Positions 9,486 through 21,290 are shown, counted from the first letter of the stretch. The stretch: 64,000 nucleotides of DNA from Streptomonospora sp. PA3 (GCF_009728995.1 NZ_VTZW01000009.1:2501-66500); one strand, 5' to 3'. The notes: a model not told the origin generated them from the sequence alone. Made by a program: numbers and translations.

Positions 9486-10414
9486 CACGTCCCCCTCGGG
9501 TGCTCGCGGGCCAGCGACTGCATCTCGGCGAGCAGCGCGGCCAGGGCCGGGGTGTGCTCACCCGCGCGCCCGCGGACCCGCGTGGGCGCGGCAAGGTCGG
9601 GCCGGGGGAGATCGGCGGCCGCCAGCACCTCCTCCAGCACCTCCTCGCAGGCGGGCCGCACCTCCTCCGGCGATACGCCGGCCTTGGCGCCGGCCATCCG
9701 CAGCTCCACGGGGTCGGCGGCGAACAGCTCGGCGGCGTGCGGCCACACGGCCTCGGCGCCGGCCCGGGTCCGCCTGCGGGACTCGGCGGTGCCGCGGGCC
9801 AGGGTCACCGTCCACCGTGCGGCGTAGTCGCGGTGGTAGGCGACCTCGGCCACGCCCTTGGCGGCGACGGCGGCCAGCACCGGATCCGCGGAGGCGCGCA
9901 GCCGCTCCAGCAGGGCCAGCCGCCATACGGAGAACAGCAGCAGCCGCAGCGACGACTGCGCGAAGTCGCCGTTGGGGATCTCGGCGAGCGCGACGTTGCG
10001 GAATCCGCCGGGGTCGCGGAACAAGGCGAGGGCGTCCTCGGCGGGAACGGGGGAGTCGGGCGGGAGTTCGGGGACGCTGCGGGGGTCGGCCGCTGCGGCG
10101 CGGGCCAGCAGCAGCCGCGCCTGGCCCAGCAGGTCCAGGGAGATGTTGGCGAGTGCGACGTCCTCCTCCAGCTCGGGCGCGCGGCTGCACCACTCGGCCA
10201 GGCGCTGGGCCAGTACGAGGGCGTCGTCGCCCAGCATCAGGCAGTAGGCGGCGAGGTCGGTGCGGTCCAGGCCCGCGGGCACGGTGGTGTCGACGCCGGC
10301 CAGCGGGTCGTCGAATCCGGCGCCGAATGCCCACTGGGAGGCGTCGCCGTCGACGTCGACGAGTCCGGCGTAGACCGACTCCTCGTTCGGCTCGGCGGCG
10401 GGGGAGCGGGTCAT
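9482..10414 (-). CDS. paaC: Phenylacetyl-CoA 1,2-epoxidase structural subunit PaaC
   Basis: A 310-residue ferritin-like four-helix protein, the non-catalytic partner of PaaA in the PaaAC heterodimers. Recognisable stretches are YCLMLGDDALVLAQRLAEWC, ALANISLDLLGQARLLL and VAEVAYHRDYAARWTVTL. Length is slightly above the roughly 250 of enteric PaaC because of an extended N-terminus and charged C-terminal third. It starts seven bases after the paaB stop and overlaps paaD. Assignment rests on sequence and on operon position. Confidence 0.95.
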   Translation of the reverse strand: MTRSPAAEPNEESVYAGLVDVDGDASQWAFGAGFDDPLAGVDTTVPAGLDRTDLAAYCLMLGDDALVLAQRLAEWCSRAPELEEDVALANISLDLLGQARLLLARAAAADPRSVPELPPDSPVPAEDALALFRDPGGFRNVALAEIPNGDFAQSSLRLLLFSVWRLALLERLRASADPVLAAVAAKGVAEVAYHRDYAARWTVTLARGTAESRRRTRAGAEAVWPHAAELFAADPVELRMAGAKAGVSPEEVRPACEEVLEEVLAAADLPRPDLAAPTRVRGRAGEHTPALAALLAEMQSLAREHPRGTW

Positions 10415-10421
10415 GGCGGCC

Positions 10422-10724
10422 TCACATGTGCGGGACGTCGTCGGGGACGGTGTAGAAGGTGGGGTGGCGGTAGACCTTGTCGCCGCTGGGGGCGAACATG
10501 GGGTCCTTCTCGTCCGGGCTGGTGGCGGTGATCAGCGCGGAACGCACCACCCACACGCTCACCCCTTCGTTGCGGCGGGTGTAGACGTCGCGGGCGCGGC
10601 GCAGCGCCATCTGGTCGTCGGCGGCGTGCAGGGAGCCGACGTGCACGTGGTTGAGCCCGCGCTTGCCGCGCACGAACACCTCGTAAAGCGGCCAGTCGGC
10701 GGCGCCGGGGGTCTCGGTGTCCAT
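10422..10724 (-). CDS. paaB: Phenylacetyl-CoA 1,2-epoxidase subunit PaaB
   Basis: A 100-residue small subunit of the epoxidase complex. It contains the diagnostic YEVFVRGKRGLNHVHVGSLHA and DVYTRRNEGVSVWVV. It bridges PaaAC dimers and is required for activity. The ATG at 10724 shares one base with the paaA stop (TGATG), a classic coupling arrangement. Confidence 0.96.
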   Translation of the reverse strand: MDTETPGAADWPLYEVFVRGKRGLNHVHVGSLHAADDQMALRRARDVYTRRNEGVSVWVVRSALITATSPDEKDPMFAPSGDKVYRHPTFYTVPDDVPHM

Positions 10725-11704
10725 CAGCCTCGCCCTCCTCGGGTCGCGGCGGCCGGGGCGCCGGCCGGGTTGCGGGCGGCGAAGGCGGCCGCGGCCTCGC
10801 GCACCCAGGCGCCGTCCTCGTGGGCGCGGCGGCGGTGGGCGATGCGCTCGGCGTTGCAGGGCCCGTCGCCCTTGATGACGCGGGCGAACTCGTCCCAGTC
10901 GGGCTCGCCGAAGTCGTGGTGGCCGCGCTCGGGGTTCCAGGCGAGCCGGGGATCGGGCAGGGTCACGCCGAGCGCGTCGGCCTGGGGAACCGTCATGTCG
11001 ACAAAGCGCTGCCGCAGCTCGTCGTTGGTGTGGCGCTTGATGCCCCAGCGCATGGACTGCGCGGTGTTGGGGGAGTCGGCGTCGGGCGGGCCGAACATCA
11101 TCAGCGAGGGCCACCACCAGCGGTCGACGGAGTCCTGCACCATGGCGCGCTGCTCTCGGGTGCCGCGCATCATCGTCATCAGCAGTTCGTAGCCCTGGCG
11201 CTGGTGGAAGGACTCCTCCTTGCAGATGCGGATCATCGCCCGGCTGTAGGGCCCGTAGGAGCTGCGGCACAGCGGCACCTGGTTGCAGATGGCCGCGCCG
11301 TCGACCAGCCAGCCGATGGTGCCCACGTCGGCGTAGCTCGGCGTGGGGTAGTTGAAGATCGAGGAGTACTTCTGCGCACCGGTGATCAGCCGGCGGGTCA
11401 GGTCGGCGCGGTCGACGCCCAGCGTCTCGACCGCCGAGTACAGGTAGAGGCCGTGCCCGGCCTCGTCCTGCACCTTGGCGAGCAGGATGGCCTTGCGGCG
11501 CAGCGACGGCGCGCGGGAGATCCAGGCGCCCTCGGGCTGCATGCCGATGATCTCGGAGTGCGCGTGCTGGGCGATCTGGCGGATGAGGGTCTTGCGGTAG
11601 CCCTCGGGCATCCAGTCGCGCGGCTCGACGCGGTCCTGGCGTGCGATGACCGCGTCGAACTCGGCGTTGAGCCGCTCCTCGTCCACCGCTGCGGGTGCCG
11701 TCAT
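10724..11704 (-). CDS. paaA: Phenylacetyl-CoA 1,2-epoxidase catalytic subunit PaaA
   Basis: A 326-residue di-iron monooxygenase subunit that adds an oxygen atom across the 1,2-bond of the ring in phenylacetyl-CoA. Iron-ligand motifs are visible as [15 protein letters not shown] and [12 protein letters not shown]. The start ATG at 11704 ([12 protein letters not shown]) follows a GAGGTTGGAG site; an upstream in-frame ATG at 11734 would place the coding start inside the promoter region. It heads the operon paaABCDE and is divergent from paaZ. The ligase paaK and the beta-oxidation genes of the pathway are not in the window. Confidence 0.96.
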   Translation of the reverse strand: MTAPAAVDEERLNAEFDAVIARQDRVEPRDWMPEGYRKTLIRQIAQHAHSEIIGMQPEGAWISRAPSLRRKAILLAKVQDEAGHGLYLYSAVETLGVDRADLTRRLITGAQKYSSIFNYPTPSYADVGTIGWLVDGAAICNQVPLCRSSYGPYSRAMIRICKEESFHQRQGYELLMTMMRGTREQRAMVQDSVDRWWWPSLMMFGPPDADSPNTAQSMRWGIKRHTNDELRQRFVDMTVPQADALGVTLPDPRLAWNPERGHHDFGEPDWDEFARVIKGDGPCNAERIAHRRRAHEDGAWVREAAAAFAARNPAGAPAAATRGGRG

Positions 11705-11736
11705 GGCTGCTCCAACCTCGCTGCACCGGTCCATTT

Positions 11737-11762
11737 ACTGACCGAACGGTCTGTAATAGTCT
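11737..11762. promoter_or_regulatory. PaaR-type operator within the divergent paaA/paaZ promoter
   Basis: GACCGAACGGTC (11740-11751) is a perfect dyad flanked by ACT and TGT. It resembles the ACCG-NN-CGGT core bound by the TetR-family repressor PaaR, which is released by phenylacetyl-CoA. On the plus strand it fills the 17-base spacer between TTTACT (11734-11739) and TAGTCT (11757-11762), so binding would block paaZ and probably paaA together. No paaR gene is nearby, so the regulator would act in trans. Confidence 0.7.
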
Positions 11763-11803
11763 GCCACCACGCAGGCCGAGGGCGCAATGGAGAGGACCCA
11801 GCC

Positions 11804-13843
<2,040 letters not shown>

Positions 13844-14043
13844 CCCGGTCGGCGGCCGACGTTCGGCGTGCCGACATGTCGATGTGCGGACGCGGCACCA
13901 TGCCGACACGGGCCGGCTTGGCGGCGGGAACGCCATGCCGCCGGACCCACCGGCGGCGGCCGGGAGGCCGCGACCGCCGGCGGGGCTCGACGGGCGCGGC
14001 CGTGGTCGGCGGATCCCGCTGCGGGCGGGCCCGCCGACGGGGT

Positions 14044-14934
14044 CTACCGCACGGTCCCGCCGCCGAGGTCGAGCACGCGATCGGCGAGTGTCTCGAACAT
14101 GGCCCAGTCCTCGGTGAACGGCCGCTGCAGCTCGGGTTTGCCCGCATAGCTGTCGAACAGCACCCAGTCCGCCCCCAGATCCTCGAAGGCCAGCAGGTCG
14201 TCGCGGACTCGGCGCAGCCCGCCGGCGTCGAGGCCCTCCTGAGGCAGGGCGATGCGGGGGTGCAGCGCGGGCACCGGGCGCCCTTCGCGCTCGGCCGCCG
14301 CACGCAGCATCGGCAGCCCCTCCTCGGCGAGCCACCCGGGCGTGACGTTGATCGGGTGCCAGCCGGTGCCGAACCGGACGGCGCGGACCGCGGCGGCACG
14401 GGAGTTGCCGCCCACCCAGATCGGCGGATGCGGATCCTGCAAGGGGCGCGGCCCGGTCTGGACGTCGGCGAAGGACACCGAAGGCGTGTCGATCGACGCG
14501 GTGTCGCGGGTCCACAGCTCGGTGATGGCCGCCAGGTAGTCGTCGGCGATCCGGCCCCGCTTGGCGAAGGGGACGCCCAGCGCGGCGTACTCCTGCCGCG
14601 GCCAGCTGATGCCCACTCCCAGAATGAACCGGCCGCCGCTGAAGTGGTCGATGTTGGCGGCCATGCGCGCGGTGAGCAGCGGCGACCGGTACGGCAGGAT
14701 CGCCACGGTGGTGCCCAACCGCACCCGCTCGGTCCGCGCCGCCAGCCAGGCCAGCGTCGCGAACGGGTCGTAGAACGGTGCCCGGTACTGCTCGGCCACA
14801 TCGGGTGTCACGGCCACGTGGTCGGAGACCATCACCGCGTGGAAACCGGCCTCCTCGGCGTTGTGCGCCCAGGCCGCCAGGGTCTCCGCTGACCCGTGCA
14901 GCCCGAAATTCAACGCGTTGACCGCGAACCTCAT
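14044..14934 (-). CDS. LLM class F420-dependent oxidoreductase
   Basis: A 296-residue luciferase-like TIM-barrel protein. The motifs GFHAVMVSDHV, RVRLGTTVAILPYRSPLLTARMAANIDHFSGGRF and LGVGISWPRQEYAALGVPF define the F420-dependent branch common in actinomycetes. Such enzymes use reduced coenzyme F420 for hydride transfer, but the substrate cannot be read from sequence. The ATG at 14934 follows GGGAG. It is a single gene convergent with paaZ, with about 200 bases between the stops containing TGTCGA-type repeats. A role in aromatic catabolism is possible only by proximity. Confidence 0.82.
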   Translation of the reverse strand: MRFAVNALNFGLHGSAETLAAWAHNAEEAGFHAVMVSDHVAVTPDVAEQYRAPFYDPFATLAWLAARTERVRLGTTVAILPYRSPLLTARMAANIDHFSGGRFILGVGISWPRQEYAALGVPFAKRGRIADDYLAAITELWTRDTASIDTPSVSFADVQTGPRPLQDPHPPIWVGGNSRAAAVRAVRFGTGWHPINVTPGWLAEEGLPMLRAAAEREGRPVPALHPRIALPQEGLDAGGLRRVRDDLLAFEDLGADWVLFDSYAGKPELQRPFTEDWAMFETLADRVLDLGGGTVR

Positions 14935-15112
14935 CGTCTACTCCCTGTCGCTTGCGGGTTTCCGTGCCAGCATCGGCCATGCCGTGCACGGCCGCCACGG
15001 CAGGTGTTGCCCGAAATCCGCGACGATGGCGGCGCGAATCGCCCGAGGGGGAGCCGGGGTGCGACTCGCGGTCGGGCCGGCGGTGCCGCACCCCGGCGCC
15101 GGTGCTACGCGC

Positions 15113-16537
15113 TCACGTGTGCGACCACTGCTGGTTGGCGCCGCCGGTGCACGTCCACTGGATCACACGGGTACCGTTCTCGGTCGACTCGTCGCTGACG
15201 TCGAGGCACAGGCCGCTGTGCCGGGCCACGATGCGGGAGTATCCGCCGCCGACGCTCTCGACCGACCACTGCCGGCCGGCCGAACCGTCGCAGGCGGCCT
15301 GGACCGCGACGGCGCCCGGCTCGGCGGATCCGCCCTTCACGGCCAGGCACAGGCCGCTGTGCATCGCCGTGATCCGCGAGTATCCCGAACCGGTGTCTTC
15401 GATCGACCACTGCTGGTTGCCTCCGCCGTGGCAGGTGTACTGGATGAGTTCCGCGCCCGGGGAGTCCGAGCCGTTGACCACGTCCAGGCACTTGCCGCTG
15501 TGCCGGGCGGCCAGTTCGCCGAACGCGCCGCCGAGCCCCCGCACCCGCCCCGTCGCGGTGTCGATGCTGATGCGGGAGTAGTAGTCCATCGCCAGCGTGC
15601 GGCCGCCGGAGAACTCCAGCGGCAGCCACACGTACTCCGAATCGTTGGGGATGCCGCCGTCGGCACCCGCCCAGCGGTCGCCCATGTAGAGGTAGGAGGT
15701 CGTCTGCGACCCCTCTACGGGCAGCACGAAGGTGGTCTGGCTGCCGTAGCCGGTGGAGTCGCCAAGATCGGACCAGCCGCTCCAGTCGCACTCGATGCAG
15801 TCCGCCGTGGCGTATTTCTGCTGGTTGGGGTTCCAACCGGTGGCGCCGGAGGTGACCAGGTAGTACACGCCGTCCCGCTTGAACATCGCCGGCGCCTCGC
15901 GGTGGCCGCCGGGCCAGGGGTTGGCGACCAGCTCCTCGACCTCGGTGAAGTCCGGACTCAGCCGGTAGATGTGCAGGTCGTAGTTGTCTCGCGCGGCGGA
16001 GATCATGTAGCCGGTGCCGTCGTCGTCGACGAAGGCGGTGATGTCGCGGGACATGTGGCCCAGCGGCCGGAAGCTGCCGAGCCACCGGTAGTCGCCGTCG
16101 ACGGTGTCGGATACGGCGACGGCCGCCCGCGCCTGGCTGTAGTCGCGGCCGTTCTCCTTGTGCATCCACATGACGTACTGGTCGGTGCGGGGGTTGTAGA
16201 CGACCTTGGGGCGCTCGATGTTGGATGTCTGCAGCTCGGGATCGGACTGCCGGGTCAGGACGTGGTTGCGGAACTCCCAGTTCTTCAGGTCCGTGGAGCG
16301 GTAGGCGGAGACATAAGAGAACCGGCTGTCGTCGCCGCGGTTCTCGCCGAACCAGTAGTAGTAGTCGCCCACTTCGAGGACGCCGCCGCCGTGGGCGTGC
16401 AGCGGGTTTCCCGAGGTGTCGGTGAAGCGGGTCCCGTTGGCGACGGTGACGGGTTCGGCCACGGCCGGTCGGGCCGCGGCGAGGGGTGCGAGCAGGCTGA
16501 TCAGAGCCAGGACGAGCACGATCGGAAGACGTCGCAT
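15113..16537 (-). CDS. Secreted GH43 (exo-beta-1,3-galactanase-like) with CBM13 lectin domain
   Basis: A 474-residue exported enzyme. Residues 1-27 are a signal peptide ending AVA. The five-bladed GH43 domain (about 40-340) contains HAHGGGVLEVGDYYYWFGEN, NIERPKVVYNP, MSRDITAFVDDDG and GGHREAPAMF. These match GH43 subfamily 24, exo-beta-1,3-galactanases acting on the arabinogalactan backbone. Residues about 345-474 form a three-repeat ricin-B trefoil (CBM13), each repeat ending in a QW motif (QQWSIED, RQWSVES, QQWSHT). GH43_24 plus CBM13 is a known streptomycete arrangement. The ATG at 16537 follows AAGGAG. It is the last gene of a leftward sugar locus. Subfamily is inferred from memory of motifs. 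Confidence 0.85.
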   Translation of the reverse strand: MRRLPIVLVLALISLLAPLAAARPAVAEPVTVANGTRFTDTSGNPLHAHGGGVLEVGDYYYWFGENRGDDSRFSYVSAYRSTDLKNWEFRNHVLTRQSDPELQTSNIERPKVVYNPRTDQYVMWMHKENGRDYSQARAAVAVSDTVDGDYRWLGSFRPLGHMSRDITAFVDDDGTGYMISAARDNYDLHIYRLSPDFTEVEELVANPWPGGHREAPAMFKRDGVYYLVTSGATGWNPNQQKYATADCIECDWSGWSDLGDSTGYGSQTTFVLPVEGSQTTSYLYMGDRWAGADGGIPNDSEYVWLPLEFSGGRTLAMDYYSRISIDTATGRVRGLGGAFGELAARHSGKCLDVVNGSDSPGAELIQYTCHGGGNQQWSIEDTGSGYSRITAMHSGLCLAVKGGSAEPGAVAVQAACDGSAGRQWSVESVGGGYSRIVARHSGLCLDVSDESTENGTRVIQWTCTGGANQQWSHT

Positions 16538-16711
16538 GGACACTCCTTCGCGAGGAGTAGGGGATGGTCCGGACGATCGCTGGTGAACACTGCCGGTCTC
16601 TCGGTTGCTACCGTACGCGTCGGCCGCACCGGCGGGAAGGCTGTCCACAGGGCGCGATCCGGCGCCGGCGGACCGCAGCGCCGCGGGCGCCCGCGGCCGG
16701 GTGCCTCCCTA

Positions 16712-17758
16712 TCACCTCCCCTCGATGCCCGGCGTGCTCTCGCGCAGCACCACGTGGCCGGTCATCCGCACCAGGCGCGGCTGGGCGTCGGTGGGCCGCA
16801 GCGCCAGGTCGAGCGCGGCGCGCCCGGCCTCCGGCCACGGCAGGCGGACGGTCGTCAGCGCCGGGGTGACATCGCGCAGCACCGCCACGTCGTCGATCCC
16901 GGCCACCGCCATGTCCCCGGGCAGCGACATCCCCGCCTCGCGGAACCGCGCGAGCGCCCCGACGGCGACCGTGTCGCTGATCGCCAGGACCAGCTCGGCG
17001 GGCACCCGCCGGCGCAGGCACTCGCCGGCCGCGGAGTATCCGCCGTCGCGGTCGAATCCGCAGTGGATGACGCCGGACGGCGGCACCTCGACGCCGCGCT
17101 CCGCCAGGCCCGCGGTGAAGCCCTGCACGCGGTCGTGGGCGGTGCGCGCATCGGCCGGGCCGGCCAGAATCGTCACCCTGCGGTATCCCAGGTCGGCCAG
17201 CGTGGCGGCGAGGTCGCGGGCCGCACTCACGTTGTCCAGGGAGACGGTGTCGAAGGGCATGCCCTCCTCGCTGATGGCCACGACCCGGCCGCCCTCGTCC
17301 TGGAACGCGGCCAGCTCCTCGACCAGCCGCTCCTCCCAGAAGGTGCTGGCCACCGACCGGCCGCCGGCCAGGACGATCGCGCGGGGGCGCTGGCTGCGCA
17401 ACGTGGACACGACCCGGGCCGCCTGCTGCGCGCTGTTGCGGCTGGAGATCATGGTGACCATCCGGTCCGCGGCCTCGGCCGCCTTGAGCACGCCCGCGGC
17501 GACGGGGGAGAAGTAGTCGTCGTTGATGCCGTTGACCACCAGGGCCAGGTGGTCGCCGCGGCCGCGGGCCACCGCCTGGGCCGCGGTGTTGGCGATGTAG
17601 CCCAGTTCGACGGCGGCGGCGTGCACCCGCGCCTGGTACTCGTCGCGGACCTTGCGGGCGCTGCCGTTGAGTGCGCGGGAGGCGGTGGCGGGCGAGACGC
17701 CGGCGCGCCGGGCGACGTCCTCCAGCGTGACCGGCGCGGAACCGCTCGGCGTGTCCAC
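16712..17758 (-). CDS. LacI-family transcriptional regulator of the sugar locus
   Basis: A 348-residue LacI/GalR repressor. The N-terminal helix-turn-helix VTLEDVARRAGVSPATASRALNG and hinge helix AAQAVARGRG precede a periplasmic-binding-protein-like sensor domain with the typical SLDNVSAARDLAATLADLGYRRV and VAGIDDV. It lies between the substrate-binding protein and the GH43 gene on the same strand. Two near-identical dyads at the divergent promoters of the locus are its likely targets. The GTG at 17758 is taken as start; GGGGAGG lies very close upstream, so a slightly different start is possible. Confidence 0.9.
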   Translation of the reverse strand: MDTPSGSAPVTLEDVARRAGVSPATASRALNGSARKVRDEYQARVHAAAVELGYIANTAAQAVARGRGDHLALVVNGINDDYFSPVAAGVLKAAEAADRMVTMISSRNSAQQAARVVSTLRSQRPRAIVLAGGRSVASTFWEERLVEELAAFQDEGGRVVAISEEGMPFDTVSLDNVSAARDLAATLADLGYRRVTILAGPADARTAHDRVQGFTAGLAERGVEVPPSGVIHCGFDRDGGYSAAGECLRRRVPAELVLAISDTVAVGALARFREAGMSLPGDMAVAGIDDVAVLRDVTPALTTVRLPWPEAGRAALDLALRPTDAQPRLVRMTGHVVLRESTPGIEGR

Positions 17759-17831
17759 AGACCTCCCCTTCCTCCGCCGCTCGGGCCCGGAGCCTCCCGA
17801 CCCGAGCGGGCGCCCGCTGCGCGCCGGCGGC

Positions 17832-19178
17832 TCAGCCGACGTCGAAGCCCTGCTCCTCGCCGTAGGAGCGGAGCTGCTCGCCCCACTCCTCGGCGCCGGC
17901 CTGGATCGATCCGCCCTCGCTGATCCGGGCGCCGACGCTGTCCGCGAAGACCGAGTTGGCATAGACCTGGTACGGCAGGTACTGCCAGCCCCGGGCCACC
18001 TGGCCGGAGGCTTCGGCGAGCACCTTGTTGGCCTGCTGTCCGCCGAAGTAGTCGAACTCCTTGGACAGCCACTCGGGGTCCTCCAGCGGCGCCGACTGCG
18101 CGGGGAAGGAGCCGGCGTCGAGCTGCTCCTGCACCGAGGCCTCGTTGAGGGAGAACCACTTCAAGAAGCCCATGGCCAGGGCGGTGTCGTCGCTGCCCTC
18201 GATCACGGAGAAGCCCGAGCCGCCGTTCTCGGCGTTCTGCGGGTCGCCGGCATCCCAGACCGGTGCCGGTGCGACGCGGAAGTCCCCGGCGTTGTCGGTA
18301 AGCGTGCTGGAGATGTTGCCCAGCGCCCAGGCGCCGGTGGTCCAGGTGGCCAGCGAGCCGTCGCCGAGGCTGCGCCACCATTCGTCGGTCCAGCCGGGTT
18401 CGGCCGCGACCAGGTCCCGGGCGAGGAGGTCGCTCCAGTAGTCGTTGACCTTCGCGGTGTCCTCGCCGGTGAAGTCGACGGTGACGCTCTCGCCCTCGTG
18501 CTGGAACGGGCGGCCGCCGCCCTGCCAGATGAGGCTGTCGAGGCCGCCGGCGTCGCCGGGGTCGATGGAGGCGATGCGGGAGTCGGGCAGCTCCTCCCTG
18601 ATCTTCTCCGCTGCCTGGGCGTACTCCTCCCAGGTGGCGGGGGGCTCCTCGATCCCGGCCCGCTCGAATACGTCCCGGTTGTAGATCATGATCAGCGGCC
18701 CGGTGTTGTTGGGCAGCCCGTAGGTGGTGCCGCCGTAGGTCATCTGGCGCCAGGAGGACCGGGTGAACCGGTCCTCCAGGCCGCCCAGCCCCCATTCCTC
18801 GACGCTCACGAGCTGTTCGGACAGGGCCAGCTGCGGCAGCGCGAAGTACTCGACCATGGCGACGTCCGGGATGTTCTCGCCGGAGCTGATGGCGTTCTGC
18901 AGGGCGGTGTACTGGTCGGCCGACTGGCCCGCGTTGACGATCTCCACGTCGACGGCGGGATGCGCCTTTTCGAAGGCGGCCACCGCGCCTTCGAACTTGG
19001 TGCTCCACGTCCACACGGTCAGTTCGCCGCCCTCGTCGAGCGCGGCCTCGATCTCGGCGGAGCGGTCGGCGGCGGATCCGGCGCCGCCGTCCGTGCCGCC
19101 GGACCCGCAGCCGGTGGCGAGCAGGGCGAGGCAGATGCCGGGGGCCGCGGACAGCAGCAGGGTTCGGGACAGGCGCAT
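17832..19178 (-). CDS. Sugar ABC transporter substrate-binding lipoprotein
   Basis: A 448-residue extracytoplasmic solute receptor (family 1). The signal peptide ends in lipobox LATGC with lipidated Cys24, followed by a Gly/Ser-rich tether. The mature part contains ELTVWTWSTKFEGAVAAFEKAHP and the family phrase TYGLPNNTGPLIMIYNRDVFE. It captures an oligosaccharide for the two adjacent permeases; the ligand is unknown. The ATG at 19178 follows GGAAGGGA. No ATPase gene is present in the locus, so it probably shares a general MsiK-type ATPase, as is usual in streptomycetes. Confidence 0.93.
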   Translation of the reverse strand: MRLSRTLLLSAAPGICLALLATGCGSGGTDGGAGSAADRSAEIEAALDEGGELTVWTWSTKFEGAVAAFEKAHPAVDVEIVNAGQSADQYTALQNAISSGENIPDVAMVEYFALPQLALSEQLVSVEEWGLGGLEDRFTRSSWRQMTYGGTTYGLPNNTGPLIMIYNRDVFERAGIEEPPATWEEYAQAAEKIREELPDSRIASIDPGDAGGLDSLIWQGGGRPFQHEGESVTVDFTGEDTAKVNDYWSDLLARDLVAAEPGWTDEWWRSLGDGSLATWTTGAWALGNISSTLTDNAGDFRVAPAPVWDAGDPQNAENGGSGFSVIEGSDDTALAMGFLKWFSLNEASVQEQLDAGSFPAQSAPLEDPEWLSKEFDYFGGQQANKVLAEASGQVARGWQYLPYQVYANSVFADSVGARISEGGSIQAGAEEWGEQLRSYGEEQGFDVG

Positions 19179-19205
19179 GGGGATCCCTTCCAAGGACGGG
19201 GGTGG

Positions 19206-20156
19206 TTACTGCTTGACGCTCCCCGCGGCCAGGCCGGACTGCCAGTACCGCTGCAGGAACAGGAACGAGGCGATCAGCGGCACGATCGCCAGCAGAGACC
19301 CGGTGAGCACCACGTTGTAGACGGGCTGGAGGTTCGCCCCCGTCGTGACCTGGCTGTTGAGCTGGTTCAGGCCCACCGTGAGGGGATACAGGGAGGGGTC
19401 GTTGAGCATGATCAGCGGCAGGAAGTAGTTGTTCCAGGTGTGGACGAGGTTGAACAGCAGCACCGTGGCGAACCCGGGGGCCATCAGCCGGAAGGACACC
19501 CGCCAGAAGGTGGTCCAGGCGTTCGCGCCGTCGATCTTGGCGGCGTCCAGCAGCGAGTCGGGGACGGAGTCCGCCGCGAAGACGGTCATCAGGTAGAGGC
19601 CGAATGGGCTGACCAGGGCCGGGATGATGATCGCCAGGCGGGTGTTGGTGATGCCCAGCTCGGCGAAGAGCAGGAACGTCGGCACCGCGAGGGCGGTCGC
19701 GGGGATCGTGATCGCGCCGAAGACGATCGCCCGGACCAGGCGCTTGGTCGGGAACTCGAACTTGGCCAGGGCGTATCCGCCCCAGGCGCAGATGACGGTG
19801 GCGCCGACGGCGCCCGCCACGGAGTACAGGGCGGTGTTGAACAGCCAGGTCAGGTAGATGCCGTCCTGGTAGGTCACGGTGGCGACGATGTTGTCCCACA
19901 GGGAGATCTCCGAGCCCAGCCACAGCCCGTTGGAGCGGAACAGCTCTCCGTTGGACTTGGTGGCGTTGACCGTGAGCCAGTAGAGCGGCAGCAGGGTGTA
20001 GACCACCATGAGCACCATGAGCGCCTGCAGCACGAGGTTGGTGCGCGGTCTGCGGGGACTGCGCGCTTCGGCGCGCCGCCGGGGCGCGGGGGCGCCGGGC
20101 GCGGTCGCCGCCGCCCTGCCGGCGGGCGCGGAGGACGTCGCAGCGGTGTCGGTCAT
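19206..20156 (-). CDS. Carbohydrate ABC transporter permease (MalG type)
   Basis: A 316-residue inner-membrane permease. After a disordered N-terminus of about 40 residues there are six membrane helices. The EAA loop for ATPase contact reads SLLDAAKIDGANAWTTFWRVSF near residue 205. This is the MalG-like (CUT1) subunit. Its ATG overlaps the stop of the upstream permease by four bases, and the binding-protein gene follows 27 bases later, so the three are co-translated as one importer. Confidence 0.93.
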   Translation of the reverse strand: MTDTAATSSAPAGRAAATAPGAPAPRRRAEARSPRRPRTNLVLQALMVLMVVYTLLPLYWLTVNATKSNGELFRSNGLWLGSEISLWDNIVATVTYQDGIYLTWLFNTALYSVAGAVGATVICAWGGYALAKFEFPTKRLVRAIVFGAITIPATALAVPTFLLFAELGITNTRLAIIIPALVSPFGLYLMTVFAADSVPDSLLDAAKIDGANAWTTFWRVSFRLMAPGFATVLLFNLVHTWNNYFLPLIMLNDPSLYPLTVGLNQLNSQVTTGANLQPVYNVVLTGSLLAIVPLIASFLFLQRYWQSGLAAGSVKQ

Positions 20157-21058
20157 CGGGACTCCTGGCGCGCGGTCATCCGCTGGGCCGCGTAGGCGAC
20201 GACGATCGTGATCAGCCCGAGCACCACGGCGACCGCCGCGGAGTAGGTGACCTGGTTGGCGTTGAACGCGAGCTGGTAGGCGTACATGTTCGGCGTGAAG
20301 TGCGTGCTGATGGAGCCCGGTGCCAGCGTCTTCAGCACGTTGGGCTCGTTGAACAGCTGGAAGCTGCCGATGATCGAGAACAGCGTCGCCACCCACAGGG
20401 CCGGGCGCAGCGCCGGCAGCTTGACACTGAGCGCCTTGCGGATCTCGCCCGCGCCGTCGATCGCAGCGGCTTCGTAGAGCTCTTCGGGGATCGCGCGCAG
20501 CGCGGCGTAGAGGATCAGCATGTTGTAGCCGACGAACTCCCAGGTGACGACGTTGCCGATGGCGGGGAGCACCCAGGTCTGCGACAGCGGGCTCGGCAGC
20601 GCGAGCCCGGTGGCGGCGTTGATCTGGCCCACGAGCCCGAACCGGTCGCCGTAGATGAACCCCCACATCAGCGCCGCCACGACGGAGGGCACGGCATAGG
20701 GCATGAAGATGCCGAGCCGCATGAACCGCATGCCGCGGACCCGCCCGGAGTCGAGCACGAGCGCGACCAGCAGTGCGAGCCCGATCATGATCGGTACCTG
20801 CACGACCAGGAACAGCGCGACCCGGCCGACGCCGTCGAGGAACTGGGGGTCGGTGGCGACGTCGGCGTAGTTCTCCAGGCCGACGAAGGAGCGGCCGCCG
20901 ATCAGCTGGTCCCGGTAGAGGCTGAGGCCGGCCGCATAGGCCAGCGGCGCCACCACGCCGCATCCGAAGACGAGCAGGAACGGGGCCACGAACACCAGCC
21001 CGGTCCAGTTCCGGGCCGGCCGCCTCGGTGCTGCGGCGGTCGTGGAGACCGCGCCCAT
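20153..21058 (-). CDS. Carbohydrate ABC transporter permease (MalF type)
   Basis: A 301-residue permease with six membrane helices and the EAA motif EELYEAAAIDGAGEIRKAL near residue 195. It is the MalF-like CUT1 partner of the next gene. The ATG at 21058 follows a strong GAGGAGG. It is the first gene of the leftward operon, and its promoter at about 21140-21165 carries a LacI-type operator at the transcription start. Confidence 0.93.
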   Translation of the reverse strand: MGAVSTTAAAPRRPARNWTGLVFVAPFLLVFGCGVVAPLAYAAGLSLYRDQLIGGRSFVGLENYADVATDPQFLDGVGRVALFLVVQVPIMIGLALLVALVLDSGRVRGMRFMRLGIFMPYAVPSVVAALMWGFIYGDRFGLVGQINAATGLALPSPLSQTWVLPAIGNVVTWEFVGYNMLILYAALRAIPEELYEAAAIDGAGEIRKALSVKLPALRPALWVATLFSIIGSFQLFNEPNVLKTLAPGSISTHFTPNMYAYQLAFNANQVTYSAAVAVVLGLITIVVAYAAQRMTARQESR

Positions 21059-21122
21059 CGCGCCTCCTCGTGCCTGTCGGGCCGGAGGGCGGCCCTCGCG
21101 GCGATGGTGTAACTTCCATCAC

Positions 21123-21165
21123 GGAATGCGCTTTCCACCGTAGATATGAGTTATGACACGGTCAA
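21123..21165 (-). promoter_or_regulatory. Promoter and LacI operator of the sugar transport operon
   Basis: On the minus strand TTGACC (21165-21160) and TACGGT (21142-21137) are 17 bases apart. Immediately downstream, GGAAAGCGCATTCC (21136-21123) is a dyad of LacI-operator form. Its position at the transcription start suits repression. The same 14-mer with one base changed recurs at 21291-21304. Confidence 0.72.
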
Positions 21166-21290
21166 GGGCAGGTAAAGACCGTACCGGTCGGACGGCCGGC
21201 CACCCGGTACGAGCAAGGGGGCGGCGATGAGCCGCGGAACGGGGACCGCGGGCCGGAGCAGGGGGCACCCGGGCGGTGCCCCGGACAAGC